A DNA stretch of 61,021 nucleotides. Source: Desulfurivibrionaceae bacterium (GTDB lineage Bacteria > Desulfobacterota > Desulfobulbia > Desulfobulbales > VMSU01). A program made the translations under genes and the position numbers. Location of the stretch: the NCBI GenBank assembly GCA_030145275.1, contig JAQYVV010000015.1, positions 1 to 61,021 of the forward strand. The letters are read 5' to 3'. Under the pieces are notes generated by a model. That model did no database searches, was not told the origin of the DNA, and saw only the letters and a list, made by a program, of their open reading frames with translations. Shown here one piece after another: positions 26,315-34,707 of this stretch; position 1 is the stretch's first letter; each line of letters opens with the position of its first letter.

Positions 26315-26744
26315 AATCTGACTCCTCTATTAAATTAAAATTGAATCTGATAACTTTAATCTTTTGTAACTTATTTTACCCATAAGCTGTACCAAAATTT
26401 TCAAAATGATAGAACCATTACTATTGCTCAGGTGGTTAAATAGTTAATTTTCAATGCCGTTATTTCATGTCATTAGGAATCAACACTGGATTCCAGCTAA
26501 AAACATGCTGGAATGACGTCATCATAAAATATACCGTCATCCCCGAATGTTTTTATCGGGGATCCAGGCAGGTTGTTTCTGTGCTGCCAGATAGGCTTTA
26601 TCTTTTAGATAAAAAACCACCGAAGCAATAATTAACCCATCAGACATTTTCTTGTCGCCATATTTAAACTCCACTGGTAAAAATAAAAATATAATTTTTA
26701 TCTAGTTCTCAGCCAAACCACAAAGAGAAACAAGAGAAATCCAC
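26315..26744. other. Spacer with a hairpin-pair repeat and a divergent promoter region
   Basis: 430 bp between the minus-strand membrane peptide and the plus-strand PilZ-like gene. Apart from the hairpin pair at 26485-26573 I see no gene; the AT-rich parts near 26340-26460 and 26640-26740 presumably hold the two promoters. Confidence 0.4.
26485..26573. repeat. Hairpin-pair repeat without the 17-nt insert
   Basis: Two hairpins, TTCCAGC/GCTGGAA and ATCCCCGA/TCGGGGAT, bounded by CTGGAT...ATCCAG. Same family as the 0.18-kb elements at 19920 and 36508, but here the loop-stem junction reads CCCCGAATGTTTTTATCGGGG with no 17-nt insert. It serves as the empty-site comparison. Confidence 0.75.
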
Positions 26745-27509
26745 ATGGGTCTATTTTCTAAAATTTTCGCCAGAAAAAACCAATCGCCGACACACGACCC
26801 GGCATCGAGAGCGCCCCGCGTTACCCTGGCCCCCCTCCACCATTTATATTTTGATCTTTGCTCCCCAATTTCTTGCAGCAAACTGACCATCGCCAATATT
26901 TCAACTACTGGCATAGGTTTTTTCAAGGGAAAAGTTGAAAATTGGCCGACGAGCAACGGTACACTTTTAAGCGGCACTCTTCACTTCCAAGAGCAAGCAG
27001 CTGATATTCAACTGAAAATTGTTCACATTAACAGCGAGGTTGTTGGCTGCTGTTTCACAAGTCTTCCCGCTAATTTCGAAAACACCTTGAGCCGTTATTT
27101 TCAGATCGAACTTTCCGCCATGCAACTTGATAAAATTGCCAAACAATACCTTAAAGAAGAAAGTGACGGTGAATCCCATTGGTTTCGAGGGCCTAACAAC
27201 TGTGAGCTGTTTATGGTCGTTGCAGAAAATTCAGTTCTCCGCTTTACCATCTCATTTTTCGGTAATTTGCTTGAATATCGTGCCAAAAAAACAGTTCGAT
27301 ACAGCAGGATGAACCAAGAGGAAGAAAACAGAGCAAAAATGAAAGGTTCTGAACTTATTAGTCACGAAACAACCGTGCCTAGGGAAATTGGCGAATCATC
27401 TATCAAATTTATAATGAATATAAAGGAATTAGCCGCCAAGCATCGTGACTTTATCTGCAACATCATCACTCAGGCAATCCACACAGAGTCGGAAAAGATT
27501 GATCACTGA
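26745..27509 (+). CDS. PilZ-like domain protein
   Basis: 254 residues. About 20-125 resembles a divergent PilZ domain: 'RAPRVTL' in place of RxxxR, 'LTIANISTTGIGFF' (NxSxxG) and 'VHINSEVVGCCFTSL' as the closing strand. The C-terminal half is helical and unfamiliar, with a possible second small domain ('CELFMVVAENSVLRFTISFF'). Ligand binding is plausible but not assured because the arginine motif is imperfect. A weak AAGAG precedes ATG 26745. It stands alone between two repeat-containing spacers; role unknown, probably in c-di-GMP-controlled surface behaviour. Confidence 0.65.
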   Translation: MGLFSKIFARKNQSPTHDPASRAPRVTLAPLHHLYFDLCSPISCSKLTIANISTTGIGFFKGKVENWPTSNGTLLSGTLHFQEQAADIQLKIVHINSEVVGCCFTSLPANFENTLSRYFQIELSAMQLDKIAKQYLKEESDGESHWFRGPNNCELFMVVAENSVLRFTISFFGNLLEYRAKKTVRYSRMNQEEENRAKMKGSELISHETTVPREIGESSIKFIMNIKELAAKHRDFICNIITQAIHTESEKIDH

Positions 27510-27517
27510 TTCAGCTT

Positions 27518-27650
27518 GTAATTATTCAGCAAAGCAACCGGGGTGCCCGGCATTTATTTTAAAAGTAACAAGGAGCTCCGGCCTGTGTAGGGTGGGCTGT
27601 GCCCACCATTCCCGGTGGGCACAGCCCACCCTACACTATTGAATAGTTAC
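27518..27650. repeat. Nested fold-back: GTAA...TTAC arms around a perfect 23-bp palindrome
   Basis: Outer arms GTAATTATTCA (27518) and TGAATAGTTAC (ends 27650). Inside, 27585-27607 and 27614-27636 form a perfect 23-bp inverted repeat with a 6-nt loop, of the widespread TAGGGTGGGC...GCCCACCCTA type. The outer right arm contains the TAA stop of the PHP gene (27647). Confidence 0.85.
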
Positions 27651-28417
27651 TTCAGATTGAGCAATTCAGGCAATCTATCAAAATATCTGCCCACATCCTG
27701 GGGACGATGGGCGTCAGAGCCTGCAACGAAAGTAAGCTCCTGTTTCTGGGCCATTTTTAAGATAGACAGTGAAGGAAAAGGCTCGCCCCTAAGGGGAAAG
27801 CCTGAGGTATTAACTTCCAGGGCTATCTGCTGCTCTTTTGCCTCTTGTAATATGGTCTCAATCAGTTCCAAATGTTTCTGCTCAAATCTAACCTGATCGT
27901 GATGCCTGAGGGCCGCATCCAGATGACAGATGACATCCACCGGAATTTGACCCACTGCCTCCAAAAGATTGTTTAAATACACCTCGAGCATGTGACTGAT
28001 GCCGATACGGCTGAACTCGGTCAAATTAGCCTTTTTTCGGCTGAGCATATTAACATGTCTGCCCTGATGGTAAAAAAAATGACATGACAAGCCGACCCTG
28101 TCCCAGGCATAAGAACTCAAGAAATCCCTGGTTTCATCAATACAAAGTGGATTAAAGCCAACCTCGACGCCGAGACCGAGCTCAATTCTGCCCTCATATT
28201 TTTTCTTCAACTCCTCCCCTTCCCGCCAATATTGAGCAAATTTGTCCGGGGTGAGCCAGGTTAATTCGAAATAGTTAATTCCAGCCTCAAAATGTTCCAA
28301 AAAAATAAGTCGTTTCAGGCCTTTTTCGAGAGCGGCGACAACGTACTCTTCCATCTCGCCAACGGCGTGACCGCAATATTTGGTATGAACGTGACCGTCT
28401 GTGCTTATGTCTATCAT
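27647..28417 (-). CDS. PHP-domain histidinol-phosphatase-like phosphoesterase
   Basis: 256 residues. PHP metal ligands are visible in order: 'DGHVHTKYCGHA', 'FLEHFE', 'GVEVGF', 'GLSCHFFY', 'DVICHLDAALRHH', 'GSDAHRPQDVG'. This fits the monofunctional HisK-type histidinol phosphatase group, but such PHP proteins are also found as generic phosphoesterases; no his gene is nearby. The ATG is preceded by copies of an ACTTTCA heptamer instead of a recognisable ribosome site. The stop codon is provided by a fold-back repeat arm. Confidence 0.82.
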   Translation of the reverse strand: MIDISTDGHVHTKYCGHAVGEMEEYVVAALEKGLKRLIFLEHFEAGINYFELTWLTPDKFAQYWREGEELKKKYEGRIELGLGVEVGFNPLCIDETRDFLSSYAWDRVGLSCHFFYHQGRHVNMLSRKKANLTEFSRIGISHMLEVYLNNLLEAVGQIPVDVICHLDAALRHHDQVRFEQKHLELIETILQEAKEQQIALEVNTSGFPLRGEPFPSLSILKMAQKQELTFVAGSDAHRPQDVGRYFDRLPELLNLK

Positions 28418-28421
28418 AAAG

Positions 28422-28452
28422 AAGTTGAAAGTTGAAAAATGAAAGTTGAAAG
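28422..28452. repeat. Short AAGTTGA heptamer array upstream of the PHP gene
   Basis: Four heptamers (AAGTTGA, AAGTTGA, AAAATGA, AAGTTGA), the reverse complement of the ACTTTCA unit repeated 12.7 times at 42961-43049. The array starts five bases before the PHP start codon. Confidence 0.8.
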
Positions 28453-28580
28453 ATGGAGATTAAATTAGAAACTTGCGCTTGGCAAGCCTTCAAGCCTACT
28501 AATTCAACTTTCCGGGATGCTCTAACTTGCTGTGAACGCAAGTTAATTTCGTGATTGTCGCCAAAGTGATTTTTAGCTTC

Positions 28581-28767
28581 CGTCACCCCTGCATGCTTTA
28601 AGCAGGGGTCCAGTGCATTGTTGCCAACAGCCTGGATCGGAGTCTACGCTTATCTGGACAATCGCTTTCGTTCCGGCATGTAGTTAGCCGGAGGTAAGCA
28701 TAGACTTCAATCCAGCGCTATGAATAAAATTTCTGGATCCCGGCTAACAGCATGCCGGGATGACGCG
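28581..28767. repeat. Cluster of three hairpins carrying two 17-nt inserts
   Basis: Hairpin 1 ACCCCTGC/GCAGGGGT (28585-28609), hairpin 2 CCGGC...GCCGG around 28672-28691, hairpin 3 ATCCCGGC/GCCGGGAT (28737-28762). The word GGAGTCTACGCTTATCT occurs at 28639-28655 and, inverted with two changes, at 28692-28708. It occupies most of the 403-bp spacer; the remainder (28453-28580) shows no gene. Confidence 0.8.
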
Positions 28768-28820
28768 AATAAACGTCCAAGTTTTAGCGGTAAATTCGCT
28801 ACACTTTCACGAGATCTGTT

Positions 28821-29504
28821 CTAAGAAAATTCTGGGTCTATAATCCCAATTCTAATCGCATATTTGTATAGATCTATGAGGGAGCCAAACTTTAGTTTAG
28901 AAAAGATGTTGGAGCGGTGGTTTTCGATGGTCTTTGGGCTTCTTTTAAGAGTGTCGGCAATCTTTGCGATCTTATGGCCATCAGCCAGCAGGCGAAAGAC
29001 CTCTTGTTCTTTAGGGGTAAGGAGGGAATAGGAGTGGTCGCCGCTAATCTCTTCACCTTCAGATATCTTTTTAAATGTTTTGACTATATGAGGCGCAAGG
29101 ACGGGGTCTAAATACTCTTCGCCTTGCAAAACAGTTTTCATGGCGGTGAGCAATTCTTTGGAAGCATTATCCTTGGTAAGATATCCGGATGCCCCGCTGA
29201 TTATGGCTTCATATACATAATCCATTTTTGCATGCATGCTGAGCATAAGGACTTTGGTTTGAGGAAATTTACTGACTATTAATTTAGTCATCCTGATACC
29301 ATTATCATCTCCGGCCAAAGAGATGTCTGCCAGAACCAGATTGGGCCTTAGCTGCTCGACGAGTTTATAAGCCTCTTCTGCTGTTGTTGTTTCACCGACA
29401 ATTTTAAAACAACCCTGGGCGTTTTTACTAGTAATAATGGCTTTTAGCCCATCGGTAACAATTGCGTGATCCTCAACAATCAGAACAGTTTTTTGGTTAT
29501 TCAT
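28821..29504 (-). CDS. NarL/FixJ-type response regulator
   Basis: 227 residues. Intact receiver: 'LIVEDHA' pocket, phospho-acceptor Asp60 in 'LVLADISLAG', Ser in 'LMLSMHA' and Lys in 'GYLTKDNAS'. C-terminal LuxR helix-turn-helix ('LTPKEQEVFRLLADGHKIAK', 'RSPKTIENHRSNIFSKL'). It overlaps the end of the sensor kinase gene by eight bases, so the two are one two-component system. Expected targets are nearby promoters, first of all the divergent TonB-receptor gene at 32179 (inference). Confidence 0.92.
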   Translation of the reverse strand: MNNQKTVLIVEDHAIVTDGLKAIITSKNAQGCFKIVGETTTAEEAYKLVEQLRPNLVLADISLAGDDNGIRMTKLIVSKFPQTKVLMLSMHAKMDYVYEAIISGASGYLTKDNASKELLTAMKTVLQGEEYLDPVLAPHIVKTFKKISEGEEISGDHSYSLLTPKEQEVFRLLADGHKIAKIADTLKRSPKTIENHRSNIFSKLKFGSLIDLYKYAIRIGIIDPEFS

Positions 29505-31035
29505 CTTTTTTCTCAGGATAAGGAAATTCGATCAGTATTTTGGTGCCGCCCCCAGGCACTGATTTAAATTCTTTCATGCGGCCATTTAATAAATGAGTCC
29601 TTTTTATCATATTTTGCAAGCCCATTTTGTACCCGCCTGATGCTTTTGCAACTTTGTCTTCAGAATCAAAGCCAACACCATTATCATTAATCCGGAGTAT
29701 TATTGATGGATAGCTTGCCACCAGCCTGATTCTCACCTTACTGGCATTGGCATGTTTCTTTACATTATTTAACGCTTCCTGAATAATACGATAACAGTTA
29801 ATGGCAAAATCGTATTCTGGCTCAAATTCTTCAAATCCTGAGGCCAGAAAATCGATTTCAAGTTGGTTGGCAGCGGCAAAATCATCAGTCAATTGCCTAA
29901 CGGCCTGGGCCAAGCCAAGTTGAGTTAAACTAGGCGGCTGAAGATCATATGACAGGTGCCGTACAGTTTGGATGCATCCCTTTAACTGCTCGGACATATT
30001 ATCCCTTTTCTTTAGTAAAGATTCGGACGCCTCCTTCGGCATTTCATCAAACAAGGTATCACAGGTCATTCGCAATGAAGAAAGGTTCTGGGCCACATCA
30101 TCGTGCAGATCAAGAGCAATTCTTTGCCGTTCCTGTTCCTGGGTTTTTATAAGTTCGCTGGTAACTTCTTCCAGATCCAAATGTAATTGGTTGATGGTGG
30201 AAAATGCCTCTGTAAGCTGATTAACTAAGGAAGAAAAAGATTTGTCCAATAGATCAATCTGACCTGGGGCCTCAACTTGGAGGTTACTGTTTTTCACAAG
30301 AGCAATAAGCCGATTAATTGGTCGGATTGCCTGCCGGACAATTAACAAGGTCACCAGGGAGGCAGCTATTAAAAAAACAATAAACAAGCCGACATGTTCA
30401 GAAAAGACCTGCTGACGGCTTTTTGTGAGGGCCTCTTCGTCAAAGGCAATGGCCACATACCCTAGCAACCTGTATGGGAAGCGTGTGGGTATCTCTGGAT
30501 AAGAAAGATCGGTGTCAAAATAGAGCTGTTCTGCCTGTTGCTCGTGGGAAATAAGCACAGGCGCTCCAATTACCAGGCAGTTTTCGTCTTTCTGAGAAAA
30601 AGTCAATTGTTGCTGGAGATTTTCCCTCGATAACTTGATAAATTTCTTAAGTCCTTCCTCGCAATTTTGACTGGACCCTAGGGAACTTTGTCCTTCTTTT
30701 AACAATTGTTTTCCTTCTCGATCTATGACCAAGATGGTCATTACCTCTCTTTGCTCTAAGGTGGACTGTACGGGTGGGGACAAAAGATCTACATTTTCAC
30801 TAAAAACACCTAGTCTGACATTATCGGCAAGCAGGCGGGTTATAGTCTGGCCTTCCTTTACCATTATATCAACAATAATCTTGTGATGGGAGCGGATCAT
30901 AAGAAGATCGAAAACAATATAGATTAAGATCATGGCCGTCATCAGATAGACGAAGACCCTGGCCCCAAAAGTACCGGATAATGCAACAATTGTTTTCTTA
31001 AGATTTTTCAAGCGGAAATTCTGCAAGTGAATCAA
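29497..31035 (-). CDS. Membrane sensor histidine kinase (HisKA_3 / NarX-DegS type)
   Basis: 512 residues. Transmembrane helices at about 24-46 and 214-234 enclose a ~165-residue periplasmic sensor domain; HAMP-like linker (about 235-285). Phospho-acceptor His311 in 'ALDLHDDVAQNL' (HisKA_3). HATPase: 'NNVKKHANASKVRI' (N box) and 'INDNGVGF' (G1); 'GLQNMIKRTHLLNGR' follows. Start is TTG at 31035 without a visible ribosome site. It sits 16 bp after the binding-protein gene and overlaps the regulator gene, so the binding protein is a plausible signal-input partner for the periplasmic domain. Confidence 0.92.
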   Translation of the reverse strand: MIHLQNFRLKNLKKTIVALSGTFGARVFVYLMTAMILIYIVFDLLMIRSHHKIIVDIMVKEGQTITRLLADNVRLGVFSENVDLLSPPVQSTLEQREVMTILVIDREGKQLLKEGQSSLGSSQNCEEGLKKFIKLSRENLQQQLTFSQKDENCLVIGAPVLISHEQQAEQLYFDTDLSYPEIPTRFPYRLLGYVAIAFDEEALTKSRQQVFSEHVGLFIVFLIAASLVTLLIVRQAIRPINRLIALVKNSNLQVEAPGQIDLLDKSFSSLVNQLTEAFSTINQLHLDLEEVTSELIKTQEQERQRIALDLHDDVAQNLSSLRMTCDTLFDEMPKEASESLLKKRDNMSEQLKGCIQTVRHLSYDLQPPSLTQLGLAQAVRQLTDDFAAANQLEIDFLASGFEEFEPEYDFAINCYRIIQEALNNVKKHANASKVRIRLVASYPSIILRINDNGVGFDSEDKVAKASGGYKMGLQNMIKRTHLLNGRMKEFKSVPGGGTKILIEFPYPEKKDE

Positions 31036-31051
31036 ACGTGGCTAAATAAGC

Positions 31052-32002
31052 TTAAAGATCGAGTGAGAGGGATGCAGTATTAACCACAATTCCTAGTTTT
31101 GCGGCAATTTTATGGTTTAATTTCATGCTGACTTTTTCAGGGTGCTCTGCTGCCCCCAATTTTTTAGACGGACTGCCTAAAACCTTTCTGGCCATCCTGC
31201 CAGCCTGCACCCCCATATCATAAAGATCAAAGCTTGCAGATACTGTAGCGCCTAAATTAAGATATTTATCGGCAAAGGTCAGGAGGGGCACCTGCTTTTC
31301 AAAAGAAAAACTAAGCATAGTCTCAATGGTGTTAGGGGTGAGGACGGTGGAATCTGGCAGCATCCAGAAGGCATCTACGCGGCCGGCCATGCCGAATATG
31401 AGACCGGAAATCTCTCTGGCAGAATGGGCCTTTTCAGTAATTAACTCAATGCCATTTAATTGGGCAATACTCCGGGCTTCTTTTATAATATCTGCACTTT
31501 TTTCAGGGTCATAAATAACCCCCAATCGTTTAATTGAGGGCAGGATCTCAATAAAAGCCGCCAGTTGCCGAGCCGGCAGGATGTCCATTTCAATGCCGCT
31601 AATATTTGTCTGCCCTTGACTAAGACTCTTTCCTCCCGGGGCCAGGAGATAAATGATCGGCAAATTATCAGGAAGATCCATTGCCCTGAGCAAGGCCTTG
31701 CGTCCCACAGCCAGAACCAGGTCGGCACGGTGCCCCAGAACCTTTCGCTTCAGGTCACGTCCTCTTGTTTGATTGTTTAGCTGGATTACTTTGACGCTAT
31801 CGGCCTGAATACTTTTCTGGCCCTTTTTTAGGGCGGGGGTGACAGCCAGGCTCATAAAACCCTCTAAACTTTTTTCATAGGGGGCGGCCTGGGAAGTTTG
31901 CAGCACAACAATGTTATAGGCCCAGCATCTTTGCGCCGCCATCATCAGACAAAATGACAGGAATAAGATAGTGGAGGCTCTTGTTAAAGTGGCTGGTAGC
32001 AT
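31052..32002 (-). CDS. Periplasmic substrate-binding protein (ABC_sub_bind type), sensor partner of the kinase
   Basis: 316 residues. Signal peptide at about 1-28 ('ILFLSFCLMMAAQRCWA'). The fold resembles the ABC_sub_bind/TrpX-like family: 'YNIVVLQTSQ.APYEKSLEGF', 'ADLVLAVGRKAL', 'RLGVIYDPEKS', 'DAFWMLPDSTVLTPNTIE', 'KQVPLLTFADKYLNLGATVSAS' regions. No ABC permease or ATPase gene is adjacent; instead it heads an operon with a histidine kinase and regulator. That context suggests ligand sensing rather than transport. Ligand unknown. It is divergent from the TonB receptor across a 176-bp spacer. Confidence 0.82.
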   Translation of the reverse strand: MLPATLTRASTILFLSFCLMMAAQRCWAYNIVVLQTSQAAPYEKSLEGFMSLAVTPALKKGQKSIQADSVKVIQLNNQTRGRDLKRKVLGHRADLVLAVGRKALLRAMDLPDNLPIIYLLAPGGKSLSQGQTNISGIEMDILPARQLAAFIEILPSIKRLGVIYDPEKSADIIKEARSIAQLNGIELITEKAHSAREISGLIFGMAGRVDAFWMLPDSTVLTPNTIETMLSFSFEKQVPLLTFADKYLNLGATVSASFDLYDMGVQAGRMARKVLGSPSKKLGAAEHPEKVSMKLNHKIAAKLGIVVNTASLSLDL

Positions 32003-32178
32003 GGCATCTGTGGCCTTAACCTGAAAATATTAGCTTGCAAGACAGAGATAATTTAACTAAATAACTAAGCACTTTTTTTTAGCGTAATCACTAAAAATAA
32101 CCTACGTCTTACAGGATAATCATATCTCTAAGATAATTCAACCAGTAAAATCACAGAGCACCCATAAGGCCCCTTATC

Positions 32179-34071
32179 ATGCGCAGATCGTTACTGACCT
32201 TATTCACCCTGCTGTTTTTCGCCCCCAACGCCTTCGCGGCAATAACTTTAGCTAGCTATACCCCAGACAAGCAGTACGATTTATCCAATTATTTTTCCGA
32301 AGATGAGCTGGTAGTAACTGCCAGTCGCTATACCCAACCAATCAGCCAGGTTGCCGAAAACATTAGCGTAATTACGGCCCATGAGATTGCCGCCATGCAT
32401 GTGCACACGGTGGCAGAAGTCCTGGAGCAGGTGGCGGGCCTGAGTATCGACTTCTTCGGGCATGATTTTGGCGGTAATGAATATAACTCACTACTTGGAT
32501 CCAATTCGTGGCATGTCTTGGTTCTGATTGATGGGGTGCGCTATAATAATGCCAGTGCCGGTGACGCCCTTACCAATGGCATCCCCTTGCAGATTATCAA
32601 AAGGATTGAGATCATTAAAGGACCGGCCTCTTCAGTTTGGGGCTCCTCCCTGGGCGGGGTAGTAAATTTAATTACCAAGGATGCTGGCGGCAGCGTTCGT
32701 CCCCAGGGCACCTTTGCCGCCTCTTATGGTGAGGCCAATTCCCGGGTCATGGAGTTGGATGTTTTCGGTGAAGCCGGCTCTTTGGGCTACTACTTCTATG
32801 CAGGCAGCCATAATTCCGATGGCCTCTGGAAGGACCGTTATTTTGCCAACGACCCCTTTTACGGCAAGATCAGCCTTGCTTTGCCGCGTGACATGGAACT
32901 GCAATTTACCCTGGGCCACAGTAGCCCCAATGTTAAAATGATCGAGCTTCCAGGCTCTGATTTTACTCAAGAGATTATTAACCGTTCATCCTTTGCCAGC
33001 CTCAGTCTGGATATTCCCCTGCAAAACAACCTCAGTTTTTATCTGGCCGGTAATACCTTTCAACAAAATTATCATGATGACAGAAATGTAATGGGTCTAG
33101 GACTCCTAACAAGTGGAAACGGGGACCAAATGTCAGATAATATCTGGGACGAAAAAACCTATGGCCTTGAAGGTAGGTTAACCTGGTGGACAGATACATT
33201 TAACGCAGTTGTTGGCGCTGAAAGCAGCCGGAGTGAAATGGACAATAGCCTAGAATATGGTATTGTAGGTTGGGAGGGATTTTCATCGATTGCCCCTTTG
33301 GCCCAAGATGAGAAAAGGGCGGCATTTACCAATCTTACTTGGCAATGGCAGGACCTGACTATTACCCCCGGTATCCGATATGATTACCACTCAATATCAG
33401 ATGAATTTATCAGCCCCTCTCTTGGCCTAACTTACCTGCTCAATGATAACAATCTGCTGCGAGCCACTGCCTCCCAAGGTTTCTCCTATCCTTACCTTTC
33501 CTTGATCTCAGGCGATGGCAGTAATCCTGATCTGCAACCAGAAAAAATTATGGCCTACCAGGTCGGACTTGAGAATAACTCCCTTGAGCTTCTCAAGCTC
33601 AAGGTCAATCTCTTCCAGCAGAATATCAAGGATGTCTTTGTGAGCGGGACCCCGTGGACCAACCAAGGTAAGGAACGCCGCCGCGGCTTTGAAATTGATC
33701 TGCAAAGCTCGGCCTGGCACCTGTTTTCCGCTGCCGCAAATTTCACCCTGGCCCAGAGAGATAATATCGATAGGGATAATGACGTCACCTACAGAGGTAA
33801 TTTCAGCCTTAACTATGACGATCTGCAAGCTTGGAGTGCCAGGCTGGATGGCCACTACACTTGGTGGTACTCAAGTGATACTGCTGATTATCCTTCCGCC
33901 ACCGGGACTATCTGCAACCTGAGCCTAAACCGAAAGTTTAAGCTGGCAGCTTCCTCTGAGATGGAATTTTTCCTGGCAGTTCATAATATCTTTGATGGCA
34001 GCCAATATCACGACAGCGATTTTCAGAATCCAGGCCGCTGGGTGGAGAGCGGCATTAAGATCAGTTTTTAA
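32179..34071 (+). CDS. TonB-dependent outer-membrane receptor (BtuB/CirA-like)
   Basis: 630 residues. Signal peptide at 1-20 ('MRRSLLTLFTLLFFAPNAFA'), a TonB-box-like 'DELVVTASRY', plug domain (about 50-160: 'NSWHVLVLIDGVRYNN', 'IKRIEIIKGPASSVWGS', 'GGVVNLITK'), then a 22-strand-type barrel ending in an aromatic residue ('GRWVESGIKISF'). Length and plug motifs are closest to cobalamin/siderophore receptors of the BtuB/CirA type. No cobalamin riboswitch was seen in the 176-bp spacer. It is followed co-directionally by a 33-residue peptide gene and a radical SAM gene, so the cargo may be a modified peptide or its metal complex (inference). Confidence 0.9.
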   Translation: MRRSLLTLFTLLFFAPNAFAAITLASYTPDKQYDLSNYFSEDELVVTASRYTQPISQVAENISVITAHEIAAMHVHTVAEVLEQVAGLSIDFFGHDFGGNEYNSLLGSNSWHVLVLIDGVRYNNASAGDALTNGIPLQIIKRIEIIKGPASSVWGSSLGGVVNLITKDAGGSVRPQGTFAASYGEANSRVMELDVFGEAGSLGYYFYAGSHNSDGLWKDRYFANDPFYGKISLALPRDMELQFTLGHSSPNVKMIELPGSDFTQEIINRSSFASLSLDIPLQNNLSFYLAGNTFQQNYHDDRNVMGLGLLTSGNGDQMSDNIWDEKTYGLEGRLTWWTDTFNAVVGAESSRSEMDNSLEYGIVGWEGFSSIAPLAQDEKRAAFTNLTWQWQDLTITPGIRYDYHSISDEFISPSLGLTYLLNDNNLLRATASQGFSYPYLSLISGDGSNPDLQPEKIMAYQVGLENNSLELLKLKVNLFQQNIKDVFVSGTPWTNQGKERRRGFEIDLQSSAWHLFSAAANFTLAQRDNIDRDNDVTYRGNFSLNYDDLQAWSARLDGHYTWWYSSDTADYPSATGTICNLSLNRKFKLAASSEMEFFLAVHNIFDGSQYHDSDFQNPGRWVESGIKISF

Positions 34072-34199
34072 ACTTGTGCCTCTGAGCATTTATTGTTAGA
34101 TATTGATCTATATATTTCAGGACAGAGGTTGTCACTCCCTTAATAATCAAGAAAAGGGCTGCTTCCCCTGTCAATATTAAATCTTAATGGAGGTAGCAA

Positions 34200-34301
34200 A
34201 TGAAGACAAAAAAATTAGTCATTCTTGATAAAGGCATCGAGATCCGGGAAATTGCCCAAATGATTACTTGCTGCCAAGATAAACCGTCAACGGTAAAATA
34301 G
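34200..34301 (+). CDS. Candidate 33-residue precursor peptide with Cys-Cys motif (RiPP)
   Basis: A short frame starting at ATG 34200, with GGAGG eight bases upstream, one of the best ribosome sites in the window. It encodes a charged leader-like N-terminus ('MKTKKLVILDKGIEIREIAQ') and a short C-terminus 'MITCCQDKPSTVK'. It lies 128 bp after the TonB receptor stop and upstream of a radical SAM/SPASM maturase gene on the same strand. The combination of tiny leader-core layout, Cys pair and SPASM enzyme is the standard signature of a ribosomally made, radical-SAM-modified peptide. I do not recognise the exact family; the geopeptide-type systems of Geobacter are the nearest pattern I can name. 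No experimental support. Confidence 0.6.
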   Translation: MKTKKLVILDKGIEIREIAQMITCCQDKPSTVK

Positions 34302-34707
34302 TACAATTATAGCTGTTTAAGTAAAGAATGGGGTGAAATACCCCTTCTTTACTGACGAATAAAACCAACGAATCTATACCATAGTATTCAAGATCGTTAA
34401 TCACTTCTTCCCCCCCACCCAATAAAACCATTATATCCTTCTTAAACAATCCCCATACCGGACCTGTTTAAGTTTTTATCTAAATAACTTCACTTTTTTC
34501 TCCCCCTGCCCTTTCCGCTCAATCCCAACAGTAATAAGCGTTTCAAAGACACCCTAGGGGTTTCCCTTAGTCAAACCGGGAGTTTTCCTTGGTACCACTA
34601 GGGATGTCCCCCATATCCTTAAGAAACCCTTTCTGCTAGATTAATTTTTACTACTTAAATATTAAGTCTCCTGCCGTCTTTTAACCGCAAAATTGGAGTA
34701 AACCTGC
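34302..34707. other. Spacer between precursor peptide and maturase
   Basis: 406 bp. It contains the hairpin at 34320-34353, then an AT-rich part and, near 34530-34610, CCTAGGGG/CCTTAGT/CTAGGG motifs that may be a decayed copy of a fold-back element (TAAGCGTTTCA also occurs at 37354). A minus-strand frame at 34433-34264 is rejected below. A separate promoter for the maturase may lie near 34640-34690. Confidence 0.4.
34320..34353 (+). terminator. Hairpin after the precursor gene (terminator or processing site)
   Basis: AGTAAAGAA-T-GGGG / CCCC-TTCTTTACT: 13 paired bases with one bulged T and a 7-nt loop, 18 bp after the peptide stop. No long T-run follows, so it may stabilise the peptide mRNA or partly terminate it, giving more precursor than enzyme (inference). 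Confidence 0.55.

Noticed and set aside
27585..27636. CRISPR-like or integron-like palindrome
   Set aside because: A single perfect inverted repeat of the widespread TAGGGTGGGC type; no spacer-repeat periodicity or cas/integrase gene.
32003..32178. Possible cobalamin riboswitch upstream of the BtuB-like receptor
   Set aside because: I see no B12-box-like sequence or suitable structure in the spacer.
34264..34433. Minus-strand frame opposite the precursor-maturase spacer, with AAGGA before an ATG at about 34433
   Set aside because: It reads through the hairpin at 34320-34353 and overlaps the 3' end of the better-supported precursor gene on the other strand; no recognisable features.
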